Source: Ferroplasma sp.
Lineage (GTDB): Archaea; Thermoplasmatota; Thermoplasmata; Thermoplasmatales; Thermoplasmataceae
NCBI RefSeq assembly: GCF_031200575.1
Contig: NZ_CP133597.1
Span: forward strand, 1,550,001-1,614,000
Direction of reading: 5' to 3'
Length of the DNA stretch: 64,000 nucleotides
In this document: positions 7,461 to 17,623 of the stretch, piece by piece
Layout: the number at the start of each line of letters is the position of its first letter
Position numbering within the stretch: position 1 is the stretch's first letter
Made by a program: the position numbers and the translations under genes
Notes under the pieces: model-generated
The model's database searches: none
What the model was told of the DNA's origin: nothing
Seen by the model: the letters and a program-made list of their open reading frames with translations, nothing else

Positions 7461-7752
7461 ATAAAATATAACACATAGTTATATATAGAGTTTTGGTACA
7501 AATATCTTTCATAATATTATCCTCAATTACCATACTGTATAGGAAATTCTTATGTACACCCAAACTAATTCCAATTTAATCACATAATGTAATTCCTTGG
7601 GATTCTGAAGAGGGAATTCACGGTGTCCATATAAGAGTTGAGTAGTAAGGCAGAATGTATGTTCTATATATAACAAAAATTGGCCGGAATTATCTGGGAG
7701 ACATTACATATTTTCATATATCGGGAACAGAGATAGCCACTTATGATTTTTA
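7461..7752. other. Intergenic region with the precursor promoter
   Basis: About 290 bases of AT-rich DNA between the precursor and the amidohydrolase. On the minus strand a TATA box (TATATATAA, 7479-7487) lies 23 bases ahead of the precursor ATG, so the precursor mRNA should be leaderless. I see no credible gene or RNA in the remainder. Confidence 0.6.
7479..7487 (-). promoter_or_regulatory. TATA box of the archaeocin-like precursor
   Basis: TATATATAA read on the minus strand, centred about 23 bases upstream of the ATG at 7460. This is the spacing expected of an archaeal TATA box serving a leaderless transcript. Cassettes B and C have no comparable promoter immediately upstream of their leaders, so they depend on read-through from here or are silent. 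Confidence 0.6.
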
Positions 7753-9351
7753 TTAATGTACCGAAATGGCATTAATTTTCATGTTTAACCATGGATTCAA
7801 TTTATTGCCCAGGTCTGATGGATTTTTATCCCATATGGAAAAATCAGAAAAATGATTATTGCCAAGAACTCCGATGTTATCCCATTCTACAGTCAGGGAG
7901 CTCTGTGATGTGTATGTTTTCAAGGTTTCTTCCAGGGTAAGCTCTTCCCTTCCGCTATAAATTTCACTGTGATTTCCTGTATATGTTTTTCTGAATATAG
8001 AGGAGTACAGCCCGTATACCGGATTGAACGGTGTTACCGGACTATCCGATCCGTTTGATACCGGTATACTGTTCATCATCAATGTTTTTACAGGAAACAG
8101 GCATCTTGACTGCTCCTTTCCAATATTTTCTGTAAGGCCATCACCTATAAAGTATATAAATGCCAGCTGGGTTTCAACACCAACATTTAATGTTTTAATT
8201 CTTTTAATTATATCCTTATCCAGTTTATAACAGTGTACAAGACTATAAGTTGAAGATTTCCCATATTTTTTGACTTCCTCTATGGCATCAAGTGCGGTTA
8301 CAATTGCCCGATCGCCTATGGTATGTATGCTTATATGCTGCCCCGTTTGTGATAATAGTCCCAGGGCCTTTCTGAAATTCTCTATATCCCATAATGGGAT
8401 TCCTTTGTTATCAGTATTTTCAGGTTTGGCGTAATTATTTCTCATCCATGCAGTTCTTGAAAGTATACTTCCATCCATGAACATTTTGAATCCCGAAAAT
8501 TTCAATCTGCTACTTTCATGTACCTTTTTCCATAATTCTATTTTTCTCTTAACATCCTCCAGTGAATATACCGGCAATACGAGAGCTACCCTTAATTCCA
8601 GACATCCTTCATCGGATAATCTATTCAATGCGGCAACACGGGTATCCTCATTAACGTCCTTTCCAGTACCGCCCATGTCCTTCACAGTGGATATTCCGGC
8701 TTCTTTATATTTACCAGCACCGAACTTAATAGCTTCCATATAATCGTTTATATCATATTCAGGAATCATTTTTTTAACAAGATCCATGGCATTGGCCTCA
8801 TAAAGTATGCCGTTGGGTTCTCCGTTTTCATACCTTCCAATTTTTCCATTGGGTGGGGATTCAGTCTCCTTAGATACTCCTGCTAGCTCCAGTGCTTTGG
8901 AGTTGCATATACCATAATGTTCAGTCATCTGAGTAATAAACACCGGCGTATCTGGAAATACTGTATCAATAACCAGCCTGTCAGGGAGCTGTTTTTCCTC
9001 CATATCATATTCGTTGATAGCATATCCCTGGAACCACCTATGTATAACTTTATCCCTGTTATTTTCAAGCATTTCTAAAAATTGGGAAAATGATCGGACA
9101 CTGGAAAAATTTACCTGATATTTCAATTTTAATGATGTAAGTGTAAAATGGTTATGGGAGTCTATAAGACCAGGAGTAACAAATTTATCACGGTAATCCA
9201 CTGCATTATCCTTTTTAAGCAGTTCTTTTACCTTATCCCCGTTTATGTCATAATTTTCTGATATCATGCCATCGTTTATAACAAAAACATGATCTGAATT
9301 ATGTGTACTGTAACCATCAAAATAGTTCCTGGCAATAATATACTTTTCCAT
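7753..9351 (-). CDS. Amidohydrolase family 3 protein (YtcJ-like)
   Basis: A 532-residue metal-dependent hydrolase of the amidohydrolase superfamily. DSHNHF near residue 64 gives the HxH metal ligands. Further conserved elements are HTIGDRA (near 343), LVHC (near 372) and SNGSDSPV (near 435), the late Asp that activates water. This subfamily includes N-substituted formamide deformylases and many proteins of unknown substrate; the substrate here cannot be told. No signal peptide, so cytoplasmic. A GAGAGGTAG motif lies before the ATG and a TATA-like GTATATC further upstream. It stands alone between the accessory island and endonuclease III. Confidence 0.85.
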   Translation of the reverse strand: MEKYIIARNYFDGYSTHNSDHVFVINDGMISENYDINGDKVKELLKKDNAVDYRDKFVTPGLIDSHNHFTLTSLKLKYQVNFSSVRSFSQFLEMLENNRDKVIHRWFQGYAINEYDMEEKQLPDRLVIDTVFPDTPVFITQMTEHYGICNSKALELAGVSKETESPPNGKIGRYENGEPNGILYEANAMDLVKKMIPEYDINDYMEAIKFGAGKYKEAGISTVKDMGGTGKDVNEDTRVAALNRLSDEGCLELRVALVLPVYSLEDVKRKIELWKKVHESSRLKFSGFKMFMDGSILSRTAWMRNNYAKPENTDNKGIPLWDIENFRKALGLLSQTGQHISIHTIGDRAIVTALDAIEEVKKYGKSSTYSLVHCYKLDKDIIKRIKTLNVGVETQLAFIYFIGDGLTENIGKEQSRCLFPVKTLMMNSIPVSNGSDSPVTPFNPVYGLYSSIFRKTYTGNHSEIYSGREELTLEETLKTYTSQSSLTVEWDNIGVLGNNHFSDFSIWDKNPSDLGNKLNPWLNMKINAISVH

Positions 9352-9649
9352 TATTTCTACCTCTCTATTCAGATATACGCTTAATTGCGCATTTCTGATC
9401 TTAACAAATAATGGAGTTATTCTTAATTACTGTTTCGTCAGGGAACAAGTTGAATAGTTAATATTTCTCCACTAATTTATTACACTGATTGCAGAAATAA
9501 ACCGTTAACATTATTTCTTTTGTAATAACCCCGGGCCTTTCGCCATATATAAAGATTTAAGTAGAAAGTGATAGGTATATTGCCATAAAAATTTTATATT
9601 AACCTGGCTAGATGAGTTATGCAACTGGATGCTGGGCAGGGCAATAAAT
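9352..9649. other. Intergenic region, no gene seen
   Basis: About 300 bases between two minus-strand genes. The right part is less AT-rich (CCTGGCTAGATGAG and GCTGGGCAGGGC near 9604-9640), but I could not find convincing C/D boxes, a tRNA or a coding frame. The left part carries the promoter of the amidohydrolase. Confidence 0.5.
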
Positions 9650-10321
9650 TTATAATAGGTCATTTTTTCCTTTCACCTTAGTTTTTACCGTCTTTTTTGT
9701 GTATACACTAGAATAATAGTCACAGTATGATGATACTGGGCATATATTACATTTAGGGGATACAGGTTTGCAGATATTTTTTCCGAATTCTACCATAACC
9801 GGGTTGAATTCCACCTGTAATTTTTCCGGCACGATTTCCTTAAGTGCGGCTTCTGCCCTATCAGGGTCCTTTGCATTTATAATTCCAATCCTGTTGCAAA
9901 TCCTGAAAACGTGGGTGTCTACCGCTATAGCCGGTATGCCGAATCCCTGCGTCAGGACGATGTTGGCTGTTTTACTTCCTGTCCCCGGAAGTTTGACCAG
10001 TTCGTCATGGTTGTCTGGCACCCTTCCACCGTATTCATGGTTTATTATTCTGGCAATATCAATAATCCTCTGTGATTTTACGTTGCTGAAGCCCACATAT
10101 TTTATAATTGCCTTAACATCAGAGGGGTCGGCATTCTCCAGGCCATATGAATCGTGGTATTTATTGTAAAGCCCTCTGGCGGCTGCGTCAGTTACAATAT
10201 CCTTTGTGCGGTGTGAGAGTATGGTTGTTATAAGTATCCAGAAAGGTGAGTCAGTAAACTCAAAATGATGTTCCGGGGAAACCGATTTTATCTTCTGATA
10301 AATCTTTTCAAAATCTTTCAT
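9650..10321 (-). CDS. nth: Endonuclease III, DNA glycosylase/AP lyase
   Basis: A 223-residue base-excision repair enzyme removing oxidised pyrimidines. The helix-hairpin-helix LPGTGSKTANIV (near residue 107) carries the catalytic Lys, and VDTHVFRICNRIG (near 131) the catalytic Asp. The C-terminal iron-sulfur signature is complete: C-x6-C-x2-C-x5-C in CKPVSPKCNICPVSSYC. Length is normal for the family. It is transcribed from the gap before carB's end, 55 bases downstream of carB, so it may be read from the carAB transcript or from its own promoter. Confidence 0.95.
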   Translation of the reverse strand: MKDFEKIYQKIKSVSPEHHFEFTDSPFWILITTILSHRTKDIVTDAAARGLYNKYHDSYGLENADPSDVKAIIKYVGFSNVKSQRIIDIARIINHEYGGRVPDNHDELVKLPGTGSKTANIVLTQGFGIPAIAVDTHVFRICNRIGIINAKDPDRAEAALKEIVPEKLQVEFNPVMVEFGKNICKPVSPKCNICPVSSYCDYYSSVYTKKTVKTKVKGKNDLL

Positions 10322-10376
10322 GTAAACCCAATGATATAATTATTAATAAAACTATGATAAATTTTATAAAATATAT

Positions 10377-13300
10377 TTAATAGTAATCCCCAAGCTCTCT
10401 TATACCTGCCTTTTTTCCGGATAGTATAGAATCAACAAGCTCTCCTGCAAATTTTATGTTTGTAATCAGAGGTATATCCTTTTTGATTCCCAGGTTCCTT
10501 ATGGAAAAGCCATCACGAATGGATCCGTAAGATTCAGAGGGAGTATTGATTATCATTGATATGTTTTCATTCCTGATAATATCACTCAGGCCGGGAAGCC
10601 TGAGATCCTTTACCCGGTAAACTACCGTTGACCCGATGCCTGCAGCATGGAGGCTGCTGTAAGTGCCCGGTGTTGCATAAATCTGTACCCCATTCTGGCT
10701 TAGTTTTCTTGCTATTTCAATTGCTTTAGGCTTGTCAGGATCGTTTACAGTTATTATAACAGATTTCAGCTGGAAGTTGCGCTTCATTATCCGTATAACC
10801 TTGGACATTGCCTCGTGGAAGGTTTCACCACAGCACATAGCCTCTCCGGTCGACTTCATTTCGGGACCAAGTATAACATCCATATCCCTGAACCTCTTGA
10901 ATGGAAATACAGGAACCTTGATGAAATATGATTTCGGTTCGGTATATTTTATATCAGGGTCCATGCCCATCATGGCCTTTATACCGTAATCTACCCAGTT
11001 TATGCCTGTTGCCTTGGCAACAAAGGGTACTGACCTGGATGAACGGGCATTCAGCTCTATGACATATATTTCTCCATCCTTTATTGCAATCTGCAGGTTT
11101 GATAGGCCCAGAAGATTAAAATTCACCCTCAGTTTCTCCACAATGTCCTGAATTTTTTCCACTGTGGAGGTTTCCAGCAGGTGCGGGCCCAGAACCATTG
11201 TGGCATCGCCTGAATGTGTGCCTGCCTCCTCTATGTGCACTGATATGCCGGCTATTACCGATTTTTTCTTTGATGATATAAAATCTACATCAATTTCTGT
11301 GGCATTCTGCAGGTATTTGCTTACAAGTACTGGAGATCCCGGCCTCTCTATGAACAGTTCACGGACACGATCCTGAAGTATTCCATAGTCGTATATTATA
11401 TCCATTGCCCTGCCCCCAATAATGAAGCTTGACCTGATTATAACCGGTAGTTTGATACTTCCTATCTTTTCTTCCAGCTCATTCATATTGGAAGCTTCAA
11501 TAAAATCAGGCTGCTTTATGCCCAGGTCCTTAAGGGCTGCAGAGAATTTTGTCCTCTCCTCTATTCTGAATATATCTGCTGGCTGCGTTCCTATCACCGT
11601 ATCCCTGAATATTTTAGAAAGACCATCCGCCATGTTCTGACCTGTCTGTCCCGAGAACTGGATTATAATGCCCTGTGGTTTTTCCACAGATACTATATTT
11701 GATATATGCTCCAGCGTTATGGGCTCAAAATACAGCTTGTCAGATATATCAAAATCTGTTGATACCGTCTCAGGATTGCTGTTAACCATTATTGCCTCAA
11801 AACCCATTTTTCTCAGTGAGAGTATAGATTTTACTGCTCCGTAATCAAATTCTACACCCTGGGAAATCCTGTTTGGCCCCGATCCTATTACAATAACTTT
11901 TTTTCTCTGTGCTATTTTATTATCGCTGTATCTGTCATATGATGAATACATATAGGACGTATCTGACTCAAACTCGGCAGAGCAGGTATCTATGCTTTTA
12001 TAAACCGGGATTATATTCTTATCCAGCCTGTATTTTATAATTTCGGGTACACCTATTTTGGAATAATATGAAATGGTTTCATCTGATATCCCAAGAAGTT
12101 TCAGGTATTCCATGTTTTCAGGTATTTTTCCTGGTTTTATTGATGATATGCCACCGGCTATGTTCCTCATTTTCTCAACAAAGAATTCATCGTAACCGGA
12201 CAGTTCCGATATTTCAGCAGAGGAAATACCCTGAAATAGGGCATCAAAAATGGCAAATATTCTCTGGTCATTGGGAATTTTCATGAGTTCACGTGCCTTC
12301 TCGGGAGATGTGAACAGCCTCATGGGAACTGCCTGCTTGATATCCAGCGATGAGATTGATTTCATTAGGGCTTCTTCGAATGTCCTGCCAATGCCCATGG
12401 CCTCTCCAATAGATTTCATTTCTATTCCAATTTCTCTTTTTACCGAAAATTTATCAAAGGGCCACCTGGGGATTTTCACGGTTATGTAATCCATAGACGG
12501 TTCAAAGGCTGCATATGTATTTTTGGTTACCGGGTTTTTTATCTCATTTATATTGTACCCCATTGCAATTTTAGTTGAGATACGTGCTATTGGATACCCG
12601 GATGCCTTTGAGGCAAGTGCAGATGACCTGGATGTTCTTGGATTGACCTCAACCACGTAGTATTCGTTTGTTGCCTGGTTAAGGGCGAACTGTATATTGC
12701 ATGACCCTATCACACCTATCTCATTCACAATATGAATGGCAGAGGTCCTTAATTTCTGGTAATCATCGTTGGTCAGTGTAAGGGATGGTGTTGTTACTAT
12801 GCTTTCTCCAGTATGAACCCCCATGGGGTCCAGATTCTCCATATTGCATATGGAAATGCAGTTTCCTGCATTGTCCCTCATCATTTCGTACTCTATTTCC
12901 TTGAGTCCAAGAAGCGATTCGTCCAGTTCCACAGTATCATCATGCACAGAAAAATAGTCATCACAGTATGAAATTAATTCATCCCGGTTTTTAATTACAA
13001 CCCCACCTGATCCGCCCAGGGAAAAACCGGTTCTCAGTATCAGTGGGTATTTTTTAATGCGGTCAATCATGTCTTTATAATCCTCCCTGACCAGCGTATA
13101 TGACTCTATTATAGGTTCACCTATCTGCCTCATGAGGTTAAAAAACTTCTTTCTGTCCTCTGCAATTTCTATGGATGTTACTGGTGTGCCCAGGACCTTT
13201 ATCCCATTTGATTTTAGTATTCCAAGTTTGTCAAGCAAAATTACCAGGTTAAGTCCCACCTGCCCCCCTGTTGAGGGCAAAATGGAATCTATTTTTTCCT

Positions 13301-13532
13301 TTTTTATAATTTCTAATACACTTTCCGGGTCAACCGGCTCTATGTATACCCTGTCGGCTATTTCATGGTCTGTCTGTATTGTTGCAGGATTTGAATTCAG
13401 GAGTACAGTGCGGACACCCTCCTCTTTCAGTGCCAGGCATGCCTGTGATCCCGAATAATCAAATTCTGCTGCCTGGCCAATAACTATGGGCCCTGACCCT
13501 ATAACAAGTGTGCACTTTATATCTGTATTCAT
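10377..13532 (-). CDS. carB: Carbamoyl-phosphate synthase, large subunit
   Basis: A 1051-residue enzyme, close to the usual 1050-1080. It contains two homologous ATP-grasp halves, each starting with an SGPxxIGQ/SQxxEFDYSG-type segment: GSGPIVIGQAAEFDYSG near residue 12 and GSGPNRISQGVEFDYG near 553. It then has an allosteric MGS-like C-terminal domain. It makes carbamoyl phosphate from bicarbonate, ATP and ammonia delivered by CarA, for pyrimidine and arginine synthesis. The carA stop lies two bases before the carB ATG, so the operon is carA-carB on the minus strand. Confidence 0.97.
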   Translation of the reverse strand: MNTDIKCTLVIGSGPIVIGQAAEFDYSGSQACLALKEEGVRTVLLNSNPATIQTDHEIADRVYIEPVDPESVLEIIKKEKIDSILPSTGGQVGLNLVILLDKLGILKSNGIKVLGTPVTSIEIAEDRKKFFNLMRQIGEPIIESYTLVREDYKDMIDRIKKYPLILRTGFSLGGSGGVVIKNRDELISYCDDYFSVHDDTVELDESLLGLKEIEYEMMRDNAGNCISICNMENLDPMGVHTGESIVTTPSLTLTNDDYQKLRTSAIHIVNEIGVIGSCNIQFALNQATNEYYVVEVNPRTSRSSALASKASGYPIARISTKIAMGYNINEIKNPVTKNTYAAFEPSMDYITVKIPRWPFDKFSVKREIGIEMKSIGEAMGIGRTFEEALMKSISSLDIKQAVPMRLFTSPEKARELMKIPNDQRIFAIFDALFQGISSAEISELSGYDEFFVEKMRNIAGGISSIKPGKIPENMEYLKLLGISDETISYYSKIGVPEIIKYRLDKNIIPVYKSIDTCSAEFESDTSYMYSSYDRYSDNKIAQRKKVIVIGSGPNRISQGVEFDYGAVKSILSLRKMGFEAIMVNSNPETVSTDFDISDKLYFEPITLEHISNIVSVEKPQGIIIQFSGQTGQNMADGLSKIFRDTVIGTQPADIFRIEERTKFSAALKDLGIKQPDFIEASNMNELEEKIGSIKLPVIIRSSFIIGGRAMDIIYDYGILQDRVRELFIERPGSPVLVSKYLQNATEIDVDFISSKKKSVIAGISVHIEEAGTHSGDATMVLGPHLLETSTVEKIQDIVEKLRVNFNLLGLSNLQIAIKDGEIYVIELNARSSRSVPFVAKATGINWVDYGIKAMMGMDPDIKYTEPKSYFIKVPVFPFKRFRDMDVILGPEMKSTGEAMCCGETFHEAMSKVIRIMKRNFQLKSVIITVNDPDKPKAIEIARKLSQNGVQIYATPGTYSSLHAAGIGSTVVYRVKDLRLPGLSDIIRNENISMIINTPSESYGSIRDGFSIRNLGIKKDIPLITNIKFAGELVDSILSGKKAGIRELGDYY

Positions 13533-13534
13533 TT

Positions 13535-14581
13535 TTACTCACCAACTGTGTTCCTTACCATATTGAAAAACCATGTGCTGTCGTAAGGGCCAGGATATGC
13601 TTCAGGATGAAACTGCACTGAAAATACAGGCAGTTCCCTGTGCCTGATCATTTCAACAGTGCCATCGTTGATATCCCTGCCTGCGACTTCCAGGCCGGTA
13701 CCACCAAGTGAATTGCCGTTGACCGCATAGCCGTGATTATGGGATGTAATGTATACCCTGCCATCTATAAGCACAGCATGATTTATGCCACGGTGGCCGT
13801 ATTTCATTTTTTCCGTTTTACCTCCCAGGGAAAGTGCTATCAGCTGGTTGCCGAGGCATACCCCGATTACAGGCATTTCAGATGATTTTTCCCTTATAAA
13901 ACCCCTCAGGGGCTCAAGGGATTCGTGATCAGGGTCTCCCGGCCCATTTGGCAGGAATATGGCATCATAATGGAATTTGATTGAATCAAAATCATAATTG
14001 TATGGAACAATATGGAGCGAGGCAGTTTCACTGATGCGCTTGACCAAGCTGTTTTTGGTTCCCACATCCACGAATAAAATCTCCTTTTTTCTGCCGGAAT
14101 TATAGTACTGGTAATTCTTTCTGGATACAGTTCCCACAAGGTTAAGCTTCATTGGATCCGGGAAGCTGCCCGGGAATTCGTTCTTATTGCCGATATAAGC
14201 CCTCACAGTGCCATTCTGCCTTATCTTCTCAACCAGCTCCCTGGTATCTATGCCATCTATTGCAGGTATTTTATTTGCCTTCAAAAATTCATTGAACCCT
14301 TTCCCCGGGTCGCCGCCGTTCAGGAAGGCATGTGCATCCCTTGTGATTATTCCGGAGACCTGAATTTTATCAGATTCCATATGCTCCATGCTTATACTGT
14401 AATTTGCAATCTCGGGAAAGGCAAAAATCAGTATCTCTCCAGCGTATGATGGGTCAGTTATAGTTTCCACATACCCGGACATTGATGTTGTAAAAACGAT
14501 CTCCCCGCTGGCCTCCCCATCATAGCCGTAGCCATAGCCCTCATATGATGTCCCGTCCTCAAGTAACAAGTATCTTTTCAT
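13535..14581 (-). CDS. carA: Carbamoyl-phosphate synthase, small subunit (glutaminase)
   Basis: A 348-residue class I glutamine amidotransferase. The N-terminal CPSase domain opens LLEDGTSYEGYGYG. The catalytic triad is visible: Cys in GVCLGNQLIALSLGG (near residue 237) and His/Glu in SVQFHPEAYPGP (near 322). It hydrolyses glutamine and channels ammonia to CarB, encoded two bases downstream. The ATG at 14581 faces a 195-base region that also holds the promoter of the divergent gene at 14777. Confidence 0.97.
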   Translation of the reverse strand: MKRYLLLEDGTSYEGYGYGYDGEASGEIVFTTSMSGYVETITDPSYAGEILIFAFPEIANYSISMEHMESDKIQVSGIITRDAHAFLNGGDPGKGFNEFLKANKIPAIDGIDTRELVEKIRQNGTVRAYIGNKNEFPGSFPDPMKLNLVGTVSRKNYQYYNSGRKKEILFVDVGTKNSLVKRISETASLHIVPYNYDFDSIKFHYDAIFLPNGPGDPDHESLEPLRGFIREKSSEMPVIGVCLGNQLIALSLGGKTEKMKYGHRGINHAVLIDGRVYITSHNHGYAVNGNSLGGTGLEVAGRDINDGTVEMIRHRELPVFSVQFHPEAYPGPYDSTWFFNMVRNTVGE

Positions 14582-14776
14582 TTAAACCTTAAAAAACCTA
14601 ATCTCAACATCCAATATATTATTTTTCATTATGTTTTATAATTATTCCACATTATGCATCATTCTTTTTGGGGATTATCCATTTTTTGATGTTTGAATAA
14701 AACATGGTCATATTTAGTACATTACTGGTACATACAATAACATTAAGTTAATAAACACTTTTTTAATAAACTACTC

Positions 14777-15454
14777 ATGAAAGTTATAGCAGCACCTGGA
14801 CCGGTTTGCTACCCTCTTGTGGCAGCAATGATGGAAAGGAAAGATATAGATGTAGAATTCAAAAAATCCTCTGATATTGGAAAGGACAAGCCAGACGTTG
14901 TCCTGGATTCCACGGTTTCTCTGGTAAAAAGCGGATTGCCCATTGATTATGTAACTATTGAGAATCTTTCCAGAGTCGCACCGAAGCTCGGATACAAAAT
15001 AGGCATGACAAGAAAGGGTGGTGCCTCCGATGTTTTATTCAGGGCATACGTTGGAGAAACAAAAAAGGATGTGGAAATCCAGTATTTCGAGAGCATGGGA
15101 GAGCTCATGGAGGCAATGAACGCAAATAAGGTTGATACAGTTGTTGTACCGGCAATGGACAATGCCGGAGTCAGCATAGAGGAATATTTCAAGAAAAATA
15201 ATGTTGCAATACCTGGAAGCTGTGGTGCCACTGTGTACGGCAAGGAAAAAGATTTCGTTGATGCATACAACCTTGGAATCAAAATACTGAAGGAAAAGCC
15301 AGAGGAAGCAGCGAAATTCATTATTTCACATCTGCCCATGCAATTTCCTCCTGAGTTCGTTATAAACACCATGAAGAATTCTGATTTAAATGTACACAAG
15401 CCAGGGGATTACAGTGAATTTGTGAGGCTTGTTAAAAAATATTCTACACAGTGA
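14777..15454 (+). CDS. Substrate-binding-like protein (DUF3834-type)
   Basis: A 225-residue cytoplasmic protein with the alternating alpha/beta pattern of a periplasmic-binding fold, but no signal peptide. Early residues KVIAAPGPVCYPLVAAMM and the later VDTVVVPAMDNAGVS and IPGSCGATVYG recall DUF3834, a small family known mainly from Thermoplasmata and related to solute-binding proteins. Ligand and function are unknown. It is divergent from carA and followed 79 bases later by the ACT-domain regulator, which may hint at a metabolite-sensing role. The ATG is at leaderless distance from an AT-rich stretch (TTTTTTAATAAAC). Confidence 0.6.
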   Translation: MKVIAAPGPVCYPLVAAMMERKDIDVEFKKSSDIGKDKPDVVLDSTVSLVKSGLPIDYVTIENLSRVAPKLGYKIGMTRKGGASDVLFRAYVGETKKDVEIQYFESMGELMEAMNANKVDTVVVPAMDNAGVSIEEYFKKNNVAIPGSCGATVYGKEKDFVDAYNLGIKILKEKPEEAAKFIISHLPMQFPPEFVINTMKNSDLNVHKPGDYSEFVRLVKKYSTQ

Positions 15455-15533
15455 GATGAGAACTGCTAGAATATTAAATTATTTTAATTTGTTATATTGA
15501 ATTATTAAATACTCAAATTACATTAGAGGTTTT

Positions 15534-16046
15534 ATGTGGGACTACATCAATCAAATATTTCAGGGATACCCTGCAGAAATGAAGGTCATACAGAAAATGA
15601 CAAAGGTCGGTATATCAGTCAAGATTGTATACGATGAGCCAAAATTGTTCTGTGATGCCATTGAGATTAAGCCCAATTCCATTGCAAGGGCATATAATGT
15701 GGACAGGCGGGTCATTGTCAATCTTATTCAGAAAGTAATAAGCGACAAGCGGCTTTATGATTTTTTCAGCAACCTTTCCCCTGTTTCCAATTTTGAAAAT
15801 TCAGGATCAAAAATTGGCTTCGGGGTTATAGAAATTATTCCGGTGGATGCGGGAAAGCCGGGCATTATCGCAGGAGTTATGAAACTCCTTGCGGATAATG
15901 GGATATCAGTAAGGCAGGTAATTACTGATGACCCGGACCTGATAGATAATCCCAGGGCAATAATAGTGACAACTGAAACAATAAGTGGAAGTGTACTAAA
16001 TGAAATAAAAAAGGTTAACGGTGTAAAGGCTGTTCTCCTGCTTTAA
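15534..16046 (+). CDS. HTH-ACT regulator of amino acid metabolism
   Basis: A 170-residue protein with an N-terminal helix-turn-helix-like part (about residues 10-75, including SIARAYNVDRRVIVNLIQKV). The C-terminal half is an ACT domain (about 95-170: VIEIIPVDAGKPGIIAGVMK, then NGVKAVLLL). It matches the archaeal COG2150 type, thought to sense an amino acid and regulate its synthesis. AGAGGT lies just before the ATG. The stop overlaps the tail of purK by four bases in convergent orientation. The ligand cannot be deduced. Confidence 0.75.
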   Translation: MWDYINQIFQGYPAEMKVIQKMTKVGISVKIVYDEPKLFCDAIEIKPNSIARAYNVDRRVIVNLIQKVISDKRLYDFFSNLSPVSNFENSGSKIGFGVIEIIPVDAGKPGIIAGVMKLLADNGISVRQVITDDPDLIDNPRAIIVTTETISGSVLNEIKKVNGVKAVLLL

Positions 16047-17119
16047 ATAAACTTTTCCAGGTTGTCACCATATATTATTTCCATTACATCCTTTATCTTT
16101 TCCCGGACCTCCTCATAGGTATCACCATAAACGTTAACGTGCCCCATTTTTCTCTTGCGCCTTACCTCATTCTTGTGGTACCAGTATATGTTTGTTTTGC
16201 CCAGTTCCAGTATTTTTGGTATGTGCCTTTCTATATCTGTGCCTATTATGTTAACAATTCCGGATGGCACAAAGAGATCTGGCCTTACAGCATCCATTCC
16301 TGAGACCGCCAGTATATGTTCCTCGAACTGGGAAATTGAACTCCCTGTCAGTGTATGATGACCCGTGTTGTGTACTCTTGGCGCATATTCATTTATTATT
16401 ACATCTCCATCCTTTACATAATATTCAATCCCCATAACACCAATATAATCCAGGGATTCCATTAGCCTCTTTGCTATGTCAATCATTTCAAGGGTATTTT
16501 TCACAGGCGAGATGTTGTATATGAGAATGCCGTTCTGGTTATAGTTAAAGGAGGGCTCAAAATTGAAGAATTTTCCCTTTTCGTCCCGGACGGCGATAAT
16601 GGATGCTTCGTAATCATAATCTATGAATTTCTCTATTACATAGGGCATATCTGGATGGCTTTCATATTGCGTATCCTGATTTATATAGTACTGGTTTTTT
16701 CCGTCATATCCCCCCATGCAACTTTTTATTACAGCTTTTTGGAATGATTTTGCCATGTTGAACGCATCCCGGTAGGTTTCAGCGTACTGGTAATCTGCTA
16801 TGGGGAAATTATGATCCTTAAGAAATTTTTTTTCCAGTGACCTGTCCTTCTTTAACTCCACAGCTTTCCTGGATGGGCGCAATTTTCCCATCTCATCAGC
16901 ATAGTTAAGGATTTCACTGCTTATATGTTCAAACTCGTATGTAACGTAATCACAGGCATCAACAAATTCCTTATATTCGGAAACATCATAGAATTTATCA
17001 GCTATTTCCGAGGAGGGGCCCCTGTTATCATCTATCACATAAAATTCTATGGGATACCTGCGCATGGTATTTATCATCATGTATCCCAGCTGTCCTGAAC
17101 CGATAATCCCGATTTTCAT
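16043..17119 (-). CDS. purK: N5-carboxyaminoimidazole ribonucleotide synthase
   Basis: A 358-residue ATP-grasp ligase of purine synthesis that carboxylates AIR using ATP and bicarbonate. The N-terminus [13 protein letters not shown] is the PurK nucleotide-fold signature. The ATP-grasp core includes [15 protein letters not shown] (near residue 131) and [15 protein letters not shown] (near 229), with the His pair typical of PurK. It overlaps purE by four bases (ATGA-type), with purE upstream. Its product is the substrate of PurE. Confidence 0.95.
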   Translation of the reverse strand: MKIGIIGSGQLGYMMINTMRRYPIEFYVIDDNRGPSSEIADKFYDVSEYKEFVDACDYVTYEFEHISSEILNYADEMGKLRPSRKAVELKKDRSLEKKFLKDHNFPIADYQYAETYRDAFNMAKSFQKAVIKSCMGGYDGKNQYYINQDTQYESHPDMPYVIEKFIDYDYEASIIAVRDEKGKFFNFEPSFNYNQNGILIYNISPVKNTLEMIDIAKRLMESLDYIGVMGIEYYVKDGDVIINEYAPRVHNTGHHTLTGSSISQFEEHILAVSGMDAVRPDLFVPSGIVNIIGTDIERHIPKILELGKTNIYWYHKNEVRRKRKMGHVNVYGDTYEEVREKIKDVMEIIYGDNLEKFI

Positions 17120-17583
17120 AGCTTATCACCCAGTACCGAATCCCTCTGCTTTGCCACGAAATCATCCAGCATTTCCCTGATCTTGGGATACTTTATTGAA
17201 AGAATTCTCACAGCAAGCAAAGCCGCATTCCTGGCGCCATTTATTGAAACAGTAGCCACCGGAACCCCGGGTGGCATCTGAACAATAGAAAGCATTGAAT
17301 CCAGGCCATTCAGAGATTTTGATTGAACCGGAACCCCTATAACAGGAAGTGTTGTCATTGCTGCCACCATGCCAGGCAGGTGTGCTGCCCCGCCGGCACC
17401 GGCTATTATCACCTCAATGTTGTTTTTAATAGCATCATGCGCATACTGAAGCATGAATTCCGGGGTTCTGTGTGCCGAAACAACCCTGTACTCAACCTCA
17501 ATGCCAAAATTCTTTAATTCGTCTACAGCTGCCTCCATTACAGGAAAATCCGATTTGCTGCCCATGATTACTGCCACTTTCAT
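17116..17583 (-). CDS. purE: N5-CAIR mutase
   Basis: A 155-residue class I PurE. It has [10 protein letters not shown] (residues 8-17) and SAHRTPEFM (about 40-48), both lining the CAIR site, and [15 protein letters not shown] (near 65-78). It rearranges N5-CAIR to CAIR. It forms a two-gene operon with purK (overlap of four bases). The presence of PurK with this class of PurE indicates the bicarbonate/ATP route rather than direct AIR carboxylation. Confidence 0.95.
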   Translation of the reverse strand: MKVAVIMGSKSDFPVMEAAVDELKNFGIEVEYRVVSAHRTPEFMLQYAHDAIKNNIEVIIAGAGGAAHLPGMVAAMTTLPVIGVPVQSKSLNGLDSMLSIVQMPPGVPVATVSINGARNAALLAVRILSIKYPKIREMLDDFVAKQRDSVLGDKL

Positions 17584-17623
17584 AATGGATTATGGAAGCA
17601 ATAGTTATAAAAATTTTCAAAAA

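Noticed and set aside
7192-7464. 90-codon hydrophobic frame on the plus strand
   Set aside because: Antisense to the precursor signal-peptide region; hydrophobic only because the opposite strand is Asn/Lys/Ile-rich.
9600-9650. Possible small RNA in a GC-richer patch upstream of the nth stop
   Set aside because: GATGAG only partly matches a C box, no D box, no stable hairpin evident.
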